Of a DNA stretch of 64,000 nucleotides, positions 1 to 11,022 are shown one piece after another. Location of the stretch: the NCBI GenBank assembly GCA_914767715.1, contig OU612067.1:34136162-34200161 (forward strand). Reading direction: 5' to 3'. The notes beneath the pieces were generated by a model, which was given only the letters and a program-made list of their open reading frames with translations, did no database searches and was not told where the DNA came from. The DNA is from Membranipora membranacea (Eukaryota > Bryozoa > Gymnolaemata > Cheilostomatida > Membraniporidae). Both the position numbers and the translations under genes were made by a program. How positions within the stretch are numbered: position 1 is the stretch's first letter; each line of letters starts with the position of its first letter.

Positions 1-150
1 ATATATATGCAGGCATTATGTGTACAATATGTGTGCAATATGGATAATGTCATATACATTATATGGTAGTCATACATGTATATATGTATACAGACATATA
101 GGGGGAGGTATACTTTTATTAATGGTACCTAGCTATCGTTCTTTCCATAC

Positions 151-2620
151 CTCTTGTTGCTGATATTGCCGATTGTTGTTATTCAGACCATTATTCATAT
201 TGTTAAAATCTTCCACCACTTGTCCCTCTCTGCCCCTGGTGACGACTCTGGCAGGCTGTGGGACGTTGTTGAATCCATTTCCTTCATTATCGGCTACAAT
301 TTATCAAAACAAGACACCATGTTACATTCTGCTGGATTATGCTATCCATTCATGTCAAGGTTATGGTTATGTTGTGTAACAAAATATCAGTATTTGGAAA
401 AATTAAACCAGTATAAAATTGTGTATAAATGTAAAGCAAGACTTGAAGCACAGTAAATCCCATGTGTATTTCAGTATACCTTCACATGCTGTGGCAAAGT
501 ATTACATAATAGGTACAATGTTTGATTATGGGTGTCTTATGTACAGTCTAAATGCATGTTTTAGTTCTTTTTCAATGGACTGACGTCTTGGATAGCCACA
601 ACGTCAAAATTCTACCAGGAAACACTCATGAATCAAACTCTACGCCACTTTAGACTGTATCCAGACTGTTGGATCAGTTAACTTATCAGTTTGATTACTT
701 TATCAGCTACTAACTACTTTGGGTTTAAATAGAAGAAATATTTGGCAATGTGAGTCTTGGTGTGGATAATGTAATCACTGTGTGCTTGTAAAGAAATTAA
801 ATAGTAAAAAGTAAGCCACTACAATAACTACAGCTGTTAATATTATCCCTGACAATTATGAAACAGGGGAATTATAAGCCAAGCAAATCAGTAAAATATA
901 TCAATCCAACTAACGCTGCTTACCGTTACCAAAATACATTTGTTCTACAAAGTACAATGGTAATCACATAATCAGAAAAACCAAATCACTTCCAGCTTCT
1001 GTCCTGGTCAGAGGGGGCGGGGCTGTCGGACAGGAGTTCGGTGGGTCTAACTACCTGATCCCATATGTCCGCATTGATAGAGCACCAGCACCCAAGTGTC
1101 AGTAATACATCGAGCCCCAGCGATATCATAAATGAAGCATGGTATAATCTACACATCACATCTGGGCTTTTTCATCAACAATTTTTTTCTTACCTGATCC
1201 TGTCAATCAATAGACAGACACAAACTTACTGAAGTTATTTTTTGGACGGTCGAGTCCTTGATGCCTTTTGATTGAGTTTGGTACAGTAAGAAGCGGGACA
1301 GGCTGCTGATCGTCCTCGGTACTCGGGGCTTTAAGAGATTCCTGATTGTCCACATTAGCATTGAGTACTTTCCTATCTACCACAAAGTTCTCTGTCCGTA
1401 AGGATCGAGCAGAGGCTGTAATACGAACAACATTATATTACATGGATACCAGACTTGCGGGTGGGGCAGTGTTTGTAGGAATCAAACTCTAAGACTTGAG
1501 TCTACTCGATAACTCAGCTTGTAGTACATACTCCCACTCACATTGACACTCTAATTATCATCATAAGACTGTAATGTAATTATTGTCACCAAATGGGACT
1601 ATTTGAAGGCACAATATTCTATAATTGTCATAACCTGACCAGACTGACAGATCCTCCCTTATTAAGTACTATTATATCCTTATAAAGAGACTAAGCTATA
1701 ATCCTGGCATGGCATCAACAGTGCTGCTGTTTTGAGGAGTAAAAGGTTGGTTGGTTGTATATAGAGGACATGAGGGATTTGAGAGTCAATGGATAAAAGC
1801 AGTATTTGTACTTTAGGTTGAAGAGGCCTCAGACATCAGAGAGGGTGGGCGGTAGGCATCAAGCTTTAGGAGCTGATAGTCGTAATGATAGAGCCATTAC
1901 ATACAATCCCTAATACAAGGGTAATAATTTCATTACTATTATTTATTATTAATTAGCCTGCTCATACTGTTTACACTGCTTTGTTTCCCTGCTATCCTTC
2001 CTAGTGATGGTTTAAGTATTACTATTGGGTGCTGAGATTCCATGGCTGCACAAACACACAATGATCGAAATAAGCTATTAGTTGTTAACAAGCTTGAGTG
2101 ATGGGACCCGGACTTAGATTCTGAGGGCCTCCCATCCCCTCCAAACCATCATGACAAATTCAATAACATAAGTTGAAGTTAGGCTTATTGATGACAGCAC
2201 AAGCTTTCGATAGCCTTATCGTTATGATATCCATTATCAATGCATAATCTATTATTGTTAGGTAGTCGATTTTTTATTTTTAAATTTCTTCCATGAACAG
2301 TAAATGTGCAGATTGCATATCATAAAGTGTTAATTAAATTATGAGTGAAAGAATCACTCAGACCTTTTATAGACTTGCTATACTTTGATGCTAGTGACAA
2401 TTAAAGTAAATCTTAGCTTTATAAATATTTTACAGGCCTAATGGAAAGGTATGAATATGTATGATCACTCACCCTCCTTCTGGCCGTGCCCCTCTGTGTC
2501 CACATGATTGAAGTTAGATAAAGCTACTACCCCTATGATTGTTAGTATAGTCAGCACTATCAGTTTAGGTTTGAGATGCCTTTTTGAGCAGGCAGACTTG
2601 AGTGTTCTCAGGATTGACAT
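151..2620 (-). CDS. Type II membrane protein, N-terminal exons (Golgi-enzyme-like), partial
   Basis: Three minus-strand exons with compatible phases: 2620-2473 (ATG at 2620), 1415-1230 and 293-151. Together they encode about 159 residues and continue beyond the left edge. Exon 1 gives a short basic cytosolic tail (MSILRTLKSACSKRHLKPK) followed by one hydrophobic segment (LIVLTILTIIGVVAL, about residues 20-34). Exons 2 and 3 are hydrophilic and rich in Asn, Gln and Pro, with no cysteines and no recognisable domain. A basic tail, a signal anchor and a long disordered stem are the usual N-terminus of a Golgi glycosyltransferase or sulfotransferase, but that identity is inference because no catalytic exon lies in the window. 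Splice sites are good: donors GTGAGT, GTAAGT and GTATGG; acceptors TTACAG and TTGTAG. A fold-back element lies about 190 bp upstream of the ATG. Confidence 0.5.
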
Positions 2621-2812
2621 TTTTATCAGGTAGATAGATTTATAATAAGCTCCTGATGGATTAGGCTCCTGTGGTCAGAGCCAGGACTCCCAGTCCTTAA
2701 AAGGGCAGATATCAATAAGACTGAAGCTCTGCCAGTACTAGCACACCATGATTCAGGCTATAGGCCTATATCCTATCCTACAATAATGAAGAACAATTAT
2801 TATAAACCACAC

Positions 2813-2964
2813 TAGTTTAAGTGCTCAAACGGTGCAAGATGCTGGTAGAGGCATTTCATTATCCACCACTTCCTCTCCTGTGGTTGGAGAGAAAGTGGTG
2901 GAGAAAGTGGTGGATAATGAAATGCCTCTACCAGCATCCCGCCACCGTTTGAGCACTTAAACTA
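2813..2964. mobile_element. Fold-back MITE with 9-bp target duplication (copy 1)
   Basis: The element has inverted arms of about 55 bp starting TAGTTTAAGTGCTCAAACGG and a centre of GTGGTGGA-type repeats. It is flanked by a perfect 9-bp direct repeat, AAACCACAC, at 2804-2812 and 2965-2973. Another member of the family is at 45379-45493. A 9-bp duplication with long inverted repeats resembles non-autonomous Mutator-like elements; that assignment is inference. Confidence 0.85.
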
Positions 2965-2979
2965 AAACCACACGGATAT

Positions 2980-4480
2980 TGTTACAACACATGCTATACA
3001 GACTACACAATAGCTGCTGCAATGACAAGGCAGACAAAGAATATCAGGTTTAATGCCACTGCAATCTAATCAACATGGCACCTTGCGCCGCTGCAATGAA
3101 TTGCTGAATGCGGCATGCAGTAAACCATGCAAGGAAGATGATGTAGTTCTGTGTATGTCAGCACTGTGTGCATAGTTTGTCCTGTCGCCACTGGGCAAAC
3201 TCGTTGAGTACATTGCGAGGAGCCTTGCATTAATTTTAGAACCTAATTATACATTTGCGTTCAACATAGGCCACACAAACATGAAGCCTTGCAGTCCCGA
3301 CAGAAAAACAGGGGTAAGGCCTATAATATTTGTCCGCTACGCAGTACAGGACTGTTTCTGTAACGTGACGTTAGTTAAGCACACAAACCATCAATCTGTC
3401 CAGTCACTTATCGGTTGGTCAGCCATAGCATAGCAAGGCTTTTATGTACCAGCCACCATAAGATATATATATATATATAAAAATATAGCTTCCAACAACA
3501 ACAAAATTCTACTACTACTTTAAAACCTTACCTTGGTCACTCTCTCTGGCAAACATTATCAATATATCAGAGACCAAGGTTTTGGAGTAGTCCTGTGCAA
3601 AATTATGAAAAATAAAATGGTTTTTCAATGGCCTTACATTATTAAAAAACCATAACTAACCCAAAAAAAGTCAAATAAAATGAGTTTGTTGTTGGTTGTT
3701 GATCAGACCAGCCACTGCTGTCTGAGTCTGTCAGTCAGTGGAGTGAGTGTGCTGCCGCAAGAAAATGGAAAATAATAATTGAGCTCTGTCTTTTCTTTGG
3801 TAAAAAGATGAATTTTCTTACATATAGGTAGGATAAAAGGTCACTCCACTGCTGAACTGGTAGTGCTTGAGAATCAGCTGACCAGATGTGTAATCCCCAC
3901 AACACTAACAAAATTAAGATCTAGGCAGTCGAGTCAAAGCAATTGTATTGTGTGTTTTACTGTACAAACTTTCGTGTTGTGAACACTAGCACTAAAGTGA
4001 AACTACGATCCTATAACTAATACCCCTCCGCGTCTGATTTCACTGATTTACTCTAAATCCAGATTTATAACTTGAGAAATGTTCCACTCTATTTCTGAGC
4101 ATGATCGATTGATTGATTGATAATCCATAGCATTGCATGGACATCAAAATCTAAATACCAGATAAGTATGATCCATATAAGCGGATTACAGAGAGTGAAG
4201 TGTCAAAAAAAAGGAGAGGAAACTAGTGTGAGTTCCAAGATATTGGTCTTGGGCATTCTAATTGATGGGTTCCAATCAGTGAAAGCAAATGGATCTCAAA
4301 CTATACAGGTAAATAAACAAAGTTTTTGGACTACTCCAAATGAAGAAATGCTTGATTTGCAAGTGAAGGGAACAGAATCATAAAAACTTATCCTTTCTCA
4401 AATAGCAATCCTAAAGAGCAGGTAGGTAGGATCAAGGTGTGAATTTAATGAATAAATTGAACTCCCTCTCAAAAATCAGT
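2980..4480. other. Intergenic, no supported gene
   Basis: AT-rich unique sequence. I see only a short AT microsatellite near 3463-3480 and a small GATT repeat near 4105. A motif reading ACCTTGGT...ACCAAGGT (about 3531-3587) can pair with itself. The open reading frame near 4117-4383 has no family likeness. Confidence 0.5.
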
Positions 4481-4502
4481 GGTTTAGAATCTAATCATGG
4501 GG

Positions 4503-4700
4503 ATGGTGAGATGGCGCAATCGGTTAGCTCGCTTGCTATTCACTGCCAGGCGATTAGTGCCGCAGGAGTTGTGGGTTCGAGCCCCACTGGGGGAGCTTTC
4601 ATTGTTGATTGTTCCAGCCCCCAGCACCCTCGGGTGTATACCTCTCCTATGAGTGTAAGCATAATATCCATCCAAATAAATATGATTTTGCATGATTAAT
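4503..4700 (+). repeat. tRNA-derived SINE
   Basis: A polymerase III A-box-like block (TGGCGCAATCGGTTAGCTCG, from about 4513) is followed by a B box (GGGTTCGAGCCCC, near 4574). The match resembles the front half of isoleucine-type tRNAs. The presumed acceptor ends do not pair properly, and an unrelated body and AT-rich tail follow, so this is a SINE-type derivative and not a working tRNA gene. Confidence 0.6.
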
Positions 4701-4756
4701 AATAATTAAATAATTATAAATTAATAAAAAACTAAAAAATAATTTATAATAAAATA

Positions 4757-4945
4757 TGATCTGGGCCACAGCTGCCTTCTGTAGGTTGTGCAAGACCAGT
4801 GGTTGAGTGCCCCAGTGGTCGAGTGCCTCAATCAAGTCAGTGGTCGAGTGCCCCAGTGGTTGAGAGAGAAAACTCGCCTCGACCATTAGGGCACTCAACC
4901 ATTGGACTTGCACCAACTACAAAAGTCATGTGGGCCAGATCATTT
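4757..4945. repeat. Fold-back repeat
   Basis: Inverted arms run from GATCTGGGCCAC and GGTTGAGTGCCCC (about 4758-4813) to GGGCACTCAACC and GTGGGCCAGATC (about 4887-4942). GTGGTCGAGTGCC-type repeats lie between them. A further GATCTGGGCCA occurs near 5002. Confidence 0.55.
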
Positions 4946-5701
4946 TTTATTATTATTTATTAATTATGCAAAATTATATTTATTTGAACTACAGAAAGCC
5001 TGTGATCTGGGCCAATAATCTAAACACTATATACATGGCCCCCAGAGGGAGGGCCAGTTACATCTTGACGAAGACCGGGAGTGGACCTGTACTGACAACC
5101 CTCCCTTACAGCATTACAGAAATATATATAGCCAAGTTCTGTAAGGGCAGTAGCCTTTTTTATGAAACAAATCATTGTAGGGAATTTGTTGGTGGTTAAA
5201 TCCCGAGACAGTATTGCCAAATAGGTGAAGCAGGAAACACTTTTGCCATGAAAGAGATGCCGCTTGCGAAACTGAAAGTCTGTACTTGCACAAACTGCAA
5301 CGGTAAAATGGAACATTAGATTGCTTTATTCATTGTCTGGGGGCTTACATCATGAGAGGGTAGGAATGTTTAAAACTCACTCTATTAAAGATTGAAACTA
5401 ACAATTATCATTAGGCTTTTATTTTTACCTACCATGGCTTTTTTGTCTAATTTAAAAAGACTTTGAATGGCAGATTTTAATTGTAAATTTGAACAGTCAT
5501 GATCTTTCCTGATTGAAAACCAACAATTACGGTAGTCCAAATCGTTTTTTCCTTTTTTTAAGACATATTTCAACAATCACCGCTCTTAGTATTTTTTTAT
5601 ACGCATTGTACACATTCCACACTATCATCATTGATAACGAATGTATCAATAAAATCTAATCTCATCTAAAGCTATGTTATTGTAATTCTTGTTTTAGTCA
5701 T

Positions 5702-6176
5702 CAATAGACTGTTTTCTGAGCTCTGATTTATGCCTCGATTCGGAGTTGTCCTCTCTCCAGTTTGGTACTTTTAACCAACGTTGCATAGGAAAAACGTGCT
5801 GAAAGAGGGTTATCTTGAAAATCGCGTATGTTAGGATAAAAATGAGTTTAGGGAAGTTTGGGAAATAATTTTGGTATTCGTATAGTCACCTATATCAATT
5901 TCTGCCGGTTTTGCAGACAAATTTCGTAGAATTTTTCATCAATTTCGTCACTAAAATTAAGATTTATCAACATTCAAGACTCCAATGATTTGGAAACTCT
6001 GTCTCACAGGGTTTTCAATGGTGCAGGTTCAAAAATCATTTTTCTCCTAACATACACGGTTTTCAAGATAACCCTCTTTCAGCACGTTTTTCCTATGCAT
6101 GGGTTAAAAGTACCAAACTGGAGAGAGGACAACTTCGAATTGAGGCATACATCAGAGCTCAGAAAACTGTCTATAG
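5702..6176. mobile_element. Long-arm fold-back element (MITE-like)
   Basis: The left arm (about 5702-5850) starts near CAATAGACTGTTTTCTGAGC. The right arm (about 6030-6176) ends GCTCAGAAAACTGTCTATAG and mirrors it for about 140 bp, including the blocks GTTGTCCTCTCTCCAGTTTG and AAAACGTGCTGAAAGAGGGT. No clear target duplication is visible. It lies about 170 bp upstream of the first coding exon of the dispanin-like gene. Confidence 0.7.
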
Positions 6177-6345
6177 AATGAGCTTCCATCTTTCTCTCAT
6201 CCCGCAGAGCTTGTACATGTCTCATTTAGACTTTTACCCATCTTGACCTATTTTTAGTATTCTGATTAAACTAACTCTGTTTGAAGTTACAGAATTTGGT
6301 GACCCACCAAGACTTGAGGTTGAGTGAACTTGTCATTGCAAGAAG

Positions 6346-9300
6346 ATGGCATCACCCTCTGCCCCGCCACACCAAGGTTTGTTAGTCAAACAGAAACACT
6401 ATTGAAGTCGGCACTTATTTTTAAAGTTTGGGGTAAATGCAAACATACTAAAGAGATATACAGATCAGGAATGGCACCCAGGGACTAGAAAAGCTAATGA
6501 GCTTACTCAAGATTTAGCTTCAATATATGCAATCAATTGCAATCTCTGCCTAGCAGATGATGTGACACGCAGGTCGTCAGAAGGGTTAAGAAACAGATTA
6601 TAAATGATTGGATGAGTGCTTTACATTAAGCTTGATCACAGCAATTTATGCTCGGCCGCCATTTATGTTTCATTGTAGGTATGTCATCACATCGTTATGG
6701 TACACTGACCGAGTCACTGAGGGGTAGTACACATCGTGTCAACTTCATAATAATGTGTGCGCTGTCACTTATATACATCCAGTGTTGGACTGAAAGCACA
6801 ATTTTGTCAATCTTCTTATGAGTAACTAAATGATTTATTAGCGAACAGTAACTCTTTGTTATTGGTGATAGTAAAGCTACAGACATTCCACATGGGGACA
6901 TTAGCTGTAGGTGTTACCAGTGTGGTAGCCACTAGCCACCACTGATTTATTATTCAGAACTTTGTTGCAATATATTCTAATTGAGTTGCAAATTGGCGCT
7001 TGAACTCTGCAATGGCCAACCCCCTGTGCATTTAGGGGTTTGTTTGGTGGCTGATAAACTCCCTCTATTGTCAGCTTTCACTTCATTTGATAAGTATACA
7101 CAGTTTTCTGAGCTTGAATTTGAACATGAGTCAATGACAAAATTCTTTTTCATTTTTATAGAAAAGGATGGCTTCCCAGAGCAGTGCCCCCCACCAGGTA
7201 TGGCTCTGCCTCCTGATACTGAGGCTAACCAATCAGCTGCTTCTCAGTCAGTAGCTCCACCACCTTATCCAGGTCATGAGAAGGCTGGAGCGTACCCACC
7301 ACCAGGACAAGCACCTTACCCAATGGCTTCTGTGTATACACCACCCGGGGCACCTCAGCCACATGCTGGCTACCCGCCACAGGGACAGGGTGGCTACCCG
7401 CCACAGGGACAAGGTGGCTACCCTCCTCAGGGACAAGGGGGTTATCCTCCACAGACACACCCACCGCCACAGGGATACGCCTACCCTCCTCCCCAGCAGT
7501 ACCCACAAAATGGTAAAGTGTTACCATACATACATACATACTTATCTACATAATTACATACACACATACACAACATACGTAGTCACGCACACAGTTCAGT
7601 GTTGGGTGTATAGACAGTTTATGTGCTTCATTTGTAAGCCGACTGTAATATAGATGGGATCAGAGAGCGATCCAGGAAATATCCCTATACATATACTGAG
7701 CTATAAACGAATACTGATATATTTGTATAAGCCGATAGTGATTGATTCTGGTTAATTGCCTCTATAAATATCATCAAAGCTATATTATTGTTATCATTAT
7801 ATTGCTATCAGTATACAATTGTTTATTATTGTTTATGACTGCAGCTCAGGTATATATACCACAGCCTGGACAGGTAGCAGGAGGCCCACTGGTAGTACAG
7901 ACAATGACAGAACAGGTAAGGCTCACTCAACTCTGATCAATCAATCAATATGTGACTGCAGAAGCCTTCCCTTCGCTCTATCAGATATATGTGAATAAAT
8001 CATGTATGCAGACATCGGACAATCCATGTAATAATTAAGAGTTGTTGATCCCACTTGTGGTAAATTTAGGGAGTATTTTGAGATGTATCTGCAGCTTCAC
8101 AATGCCTTTTGCTCCCTAGATATTGATATACATTTCTTTTAGTACTATCTTGTAGTGAATTAAAGAGGTAGAGTATATTATTCTAAAGGCTTGACTTGCT
8201 GTCAGCATCAAGTTTAGTTATTATTATGTATGGATTCCTCCCTCCTAACAAACCCGTAAACACTTATGATTTATTATATAATGTATTTATGGGTAAGTGC
8301 TTTGCTGTATTGCTCTTGCTGCTGCATTTTTTCATTAATAAAATGCTGTTATCTATATTTAAAATTTTGACAGCAATCAATATTGTCAGTTTGTATTTCT
8401 TGGATTTATATGAGATTCTTAAATTTTAATGTGAATTTATACAAAGTCTTTTTCTATAGCTGCTATGTACATTACTGAACTTATGAATATTACTAAATAC
8501 GTATTATATTTTTTGTGCCTTGTAGTGCCGATATAACGATCACCTGGGATGCTCTATATTCACCATGCTCTGCTGCTGTTTCTGTATCGGTATTGTTGCC
8601 TTGATTAAGTCGCTGGCCGTGCGCAGTGCTAACGGCGTCGGGGACGTAGAAACAGCTAAACGTGAATCACAGGCTGCTCTGAGACTTAATAAGATCGGAA
8701 TTGGTGAGTCTCCTAGTCCTAATGGTATTGTAACCTATGGGTTCTTTGGCTTTATGATTACTATGTACTAGATATTTTTCTGTATCACATACTACTCTCC
8801 ATATTTTATTCTATCATGTGAGCAAGTTTCAGCTTTGTAATATTGAGGAAGTTATAGTCTCTCCACCTCTCAAGGTGATGGCCATGAACCGGATATGACA
8901 CATACTACTTCTGCATGCTGAAACTTGCTCATATATTAGAATAGAATATAGAGAATAAGATGTGATACAGAAAAATTCCCTCATAGTAATGCTTTAAAGA
9001 CTTCAATCATATCTCATCTCTCTGCACCAGAGCAGCAGTGCCAGAGAGTGGATCAAATTACCTATTAAGACTACATTAAGATCTTGTCGCTACAGTGCCA
9101 GATAACCGACATGAATCTATCCTTGACAATTGCGGCAAGTGCCACACACCTCCATTAACCTCGAGCAAGGAGGGGCAGACAGCTAACGGTATCCACTTCC
9201 TAAAAATGCTTTGTATGTTTTGTTGTAATAATCTTGCAATACTTGAGCAGTATCAGCAGAGACCATAGATAATATCTATAGTCTCTGGTATCAGCTTACT

Positions 9301-9543
9301 GTCTATAAAAACCTTTTTATGTACATTGTGTTGAGGTTAGTTCACCAAATATATACACTACACTAAATGCAGTTTATTCATCCATCATCTTGGAAATTGA
9401 CTGTATAAATTCCCATTCTACCTACGGTTACGTGTTTTCTGTTGTTGACAGGTATTGGTATCGTGTTCATAGGAATCTATATAGGAATGGTGGTGGCCGT
9501 CAACATGCTCAGATTTAGATCCTATAATGATTTCGGATGGTGA
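6346..9543 (+). CDS. CD225/dispanin-family transmembrane protein with Pro/Gly/Gln-rich N-terminus
   Basis: Five exons: 6346-6376, 7162-7512, 7845-7915, 8526-8703 and 9452-9543. All phases agree and give 240 residues. Residues 1-150 are a disordered cytosolic region rich in Pro, Gly, Gln and Tyr, with four GGYPPQGQ-type repeats. The CD225 domain follows: an amphipathic/hydrophobic stretch beginning DHLGCSIFTMLCCCFCIGIV, the conserved A-L-I-K-S and V-R-S-A loop, a G-D...A...S..A..LN motif, and a second membrane segment (IGIVFIGIYIGMVVAV). The three clustered cysteines after M-L are where this family is usually palmitoylated. Proteins of this family insert in plasma or endosomal membranes and influence membrane fusion and trafficking; the role here is unknown. 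The start ATG lies in AGAAGATGG. A polyadenylation-like AATAAA is near 10035. Confidence 0.88.
7370..7470 (+). repeat. In-frame 24-bp coding repeat (GGYPPQGQ)
   Basis: Near-identical 24-bp units encode GYPPQGQG three to four times in exon 2 of the dispanin-like gene. Unit length is a multiple of three, so copy number can vary without breaking the frame. Long open frames on the opposite strand here are shadows of this bias. Confidence 0.8.
8756..8993. mobile_element. Fold-back element in dispanin intron 4
   Basis: Arms of about 65 bp (TTTTTCTGTATCACATACTA on the left; TAAGATGTGATACAGAAAAA on the right) surround an 85-bp centre. The pairing extends outward to ATTACTATG/CATAGTAAT. No flanking duplication could be fixed, so the family is undetermined. 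Confidence 0.65.
9257..9288. mobile_element. 32-bp palindromic mini-element
   Basis: A near-perfect hairpin, CAGAGACCATAGATA then ATATCTATAGTCTCTGG, is flanked by 6-bp direct repeats TATCAG (9251-9256 and 9289-9294). It belongs to the same family as 11936-11969, 12070-12235 and 61600-61629. Confidence 0.7.
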
Positions 9544-9599
9544 GCCAACTCTATATCTCAGAGTCACAGTGATACGGTGGTTCAGGTATCAGATTATAT

Positions 9600-11020
9600 A
9601 TTTTTTTCGGCTTTATTCTGAATTTTTCTGCAGACCAGTCTTTTTAATATCGGTTTTCACTCTCATAATTGATTTTTCTGTCCTATACCATACTGATGGA
9701 ATATGTACGGATGGTTTTCTACCCTTTTTTGATGAACAGACAACTCTTATATTGTCTCTGAGTATTCAGACTAAGAACTTGGTCCGGTGAGAAAATTTGA
9801 GACATGAAATTAATATAGCGGTTCTGTAAATCAGGCCCTGCTAACAACATGTTGTATTCAGTGTCTCTACATTAGATCTGGTTCAGATCCACATTATTGT
9901 TTTACTCAAAATTTCATTTGTAACTAACTCTATATACACTACGCTACGTATTTGTGCAAAACCGGGCTGTTTCGCGATTTTAATCATTTATATTATGTTT
10001 ATATTATTATTGCTCCTGTTTTAACATTTACAAAATAAATCCAAGGTTTATCCTGGGAAATTATATTAACTGATAAGTTGCTTTTCCTTTTTTTGTTGAA
10101 AAATCTCCATGATTTTTCTGTAGTTATTAATAGAGTAACTTCAGTCACATTTTTGTGGTAGAACATCATTTTCAATCAAGCTACATTTGAGACAACATGA
10201 TGCATATGCACATATTATGGGTGTAGATAACCTGCCTTAGCATAATCAGAGACAGTAAATATATGGTTTCTATGGTGAGGGATAGAGATATATAGACCAT
10301 TGTTCTCCCAATCAACTATACTTTCTTTCCTAGTTTGCCTTTCGGGCTCAAAGATTGAGATTAAAGCCGACTGTATCTTCCAAGAAGTCATGTCTATGCG
10401 GTAACAGTAATTTCACTTGGTATTTTATTTTTCAAAAGCTAACAAAGATGAGTAAATTTGTAGCGTAGTATATAACCAAGGAGTTGGATGTGACCAAGCA
10501 TTGAACATTCTGTGCATGCACAGCTCTGAGGCATGAGCTGATATCTGCAAAATTGTTCGATACCCGCTGCTGGACCCTGTGTGTCTTGCTATTGCGTGGG
10601 GAGTGGGCTGTAAGAGTTATCTTCTATTGTCATTATTAGCCTAGGAAAACAGTTTGTGTTATAACTTCTTTGAATGTAATATATTGCATGCCTGCATGTT
10701 CATTTTTAATAAATTAGTTTTGGCTGCCAAAATTTGCAAGTCATAAAATTTTTTCTCTATCAAGCAGTTCCAGATTTCACCAAGCTGTGAACCTTAACAA
10801 CAAGACAATTAATTCAATTGATCCATGCATTCAAATTTAATGTGTTTTTTAACAAATTCTCTCAAAAGGGCTCGATATGATCTTCCTCCATAATGATGGT
10901 TGTAGCTCACTCTGTACATGTAGTTGTTACTGACAGGTTAAGTTTCCCCAACACTGAGGGTCTTTCAAGTTAGAATCTTTGTGCTCTGTCGAATCTGGAG
11001 GACCCTCCTGTCACCAGAGA
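9600..11020. other. 3' region of dispanin gene and upstream region of MCR-like gene
   Basis: No coding exon is recognised. An AATAAA signal near 10035 is a plausible polyadenylation site for the dispanin gene. A sequence ACCAAGGAGTTGG near 10477 belongs to a motif recurring across the window. The promoter of the next gene must lie here or just upstream, but I see no clear TATA box. Confidence 0.4.
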
Positions 11021-11022
11021 AT

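Noticed and set aside
1055-1161. Possible extra exon of the minus-strand type II protein (reading NVMCRLYHASFMISLGLDVL...)
   Set aside because: It is open and has splice sites, but it ends in phase 0 whereas the next supported exon (293-151) needs phase 1. Skipping it gives a clean frame and a normal hydrophilic stem.
4510-4600. A functional tRNA gene
   Set aside because: A and B boxes are present, but the acceptor-stem halves do not pair and SINE-type sequence continues downstream.
7225-7539. Long minus-strand reading frames opposite exon 2 of the dispanin-like gene
   Set aside because: Shadows of the GC-rich, Pro/Gly/Gln-coding repeat on the plus strand.
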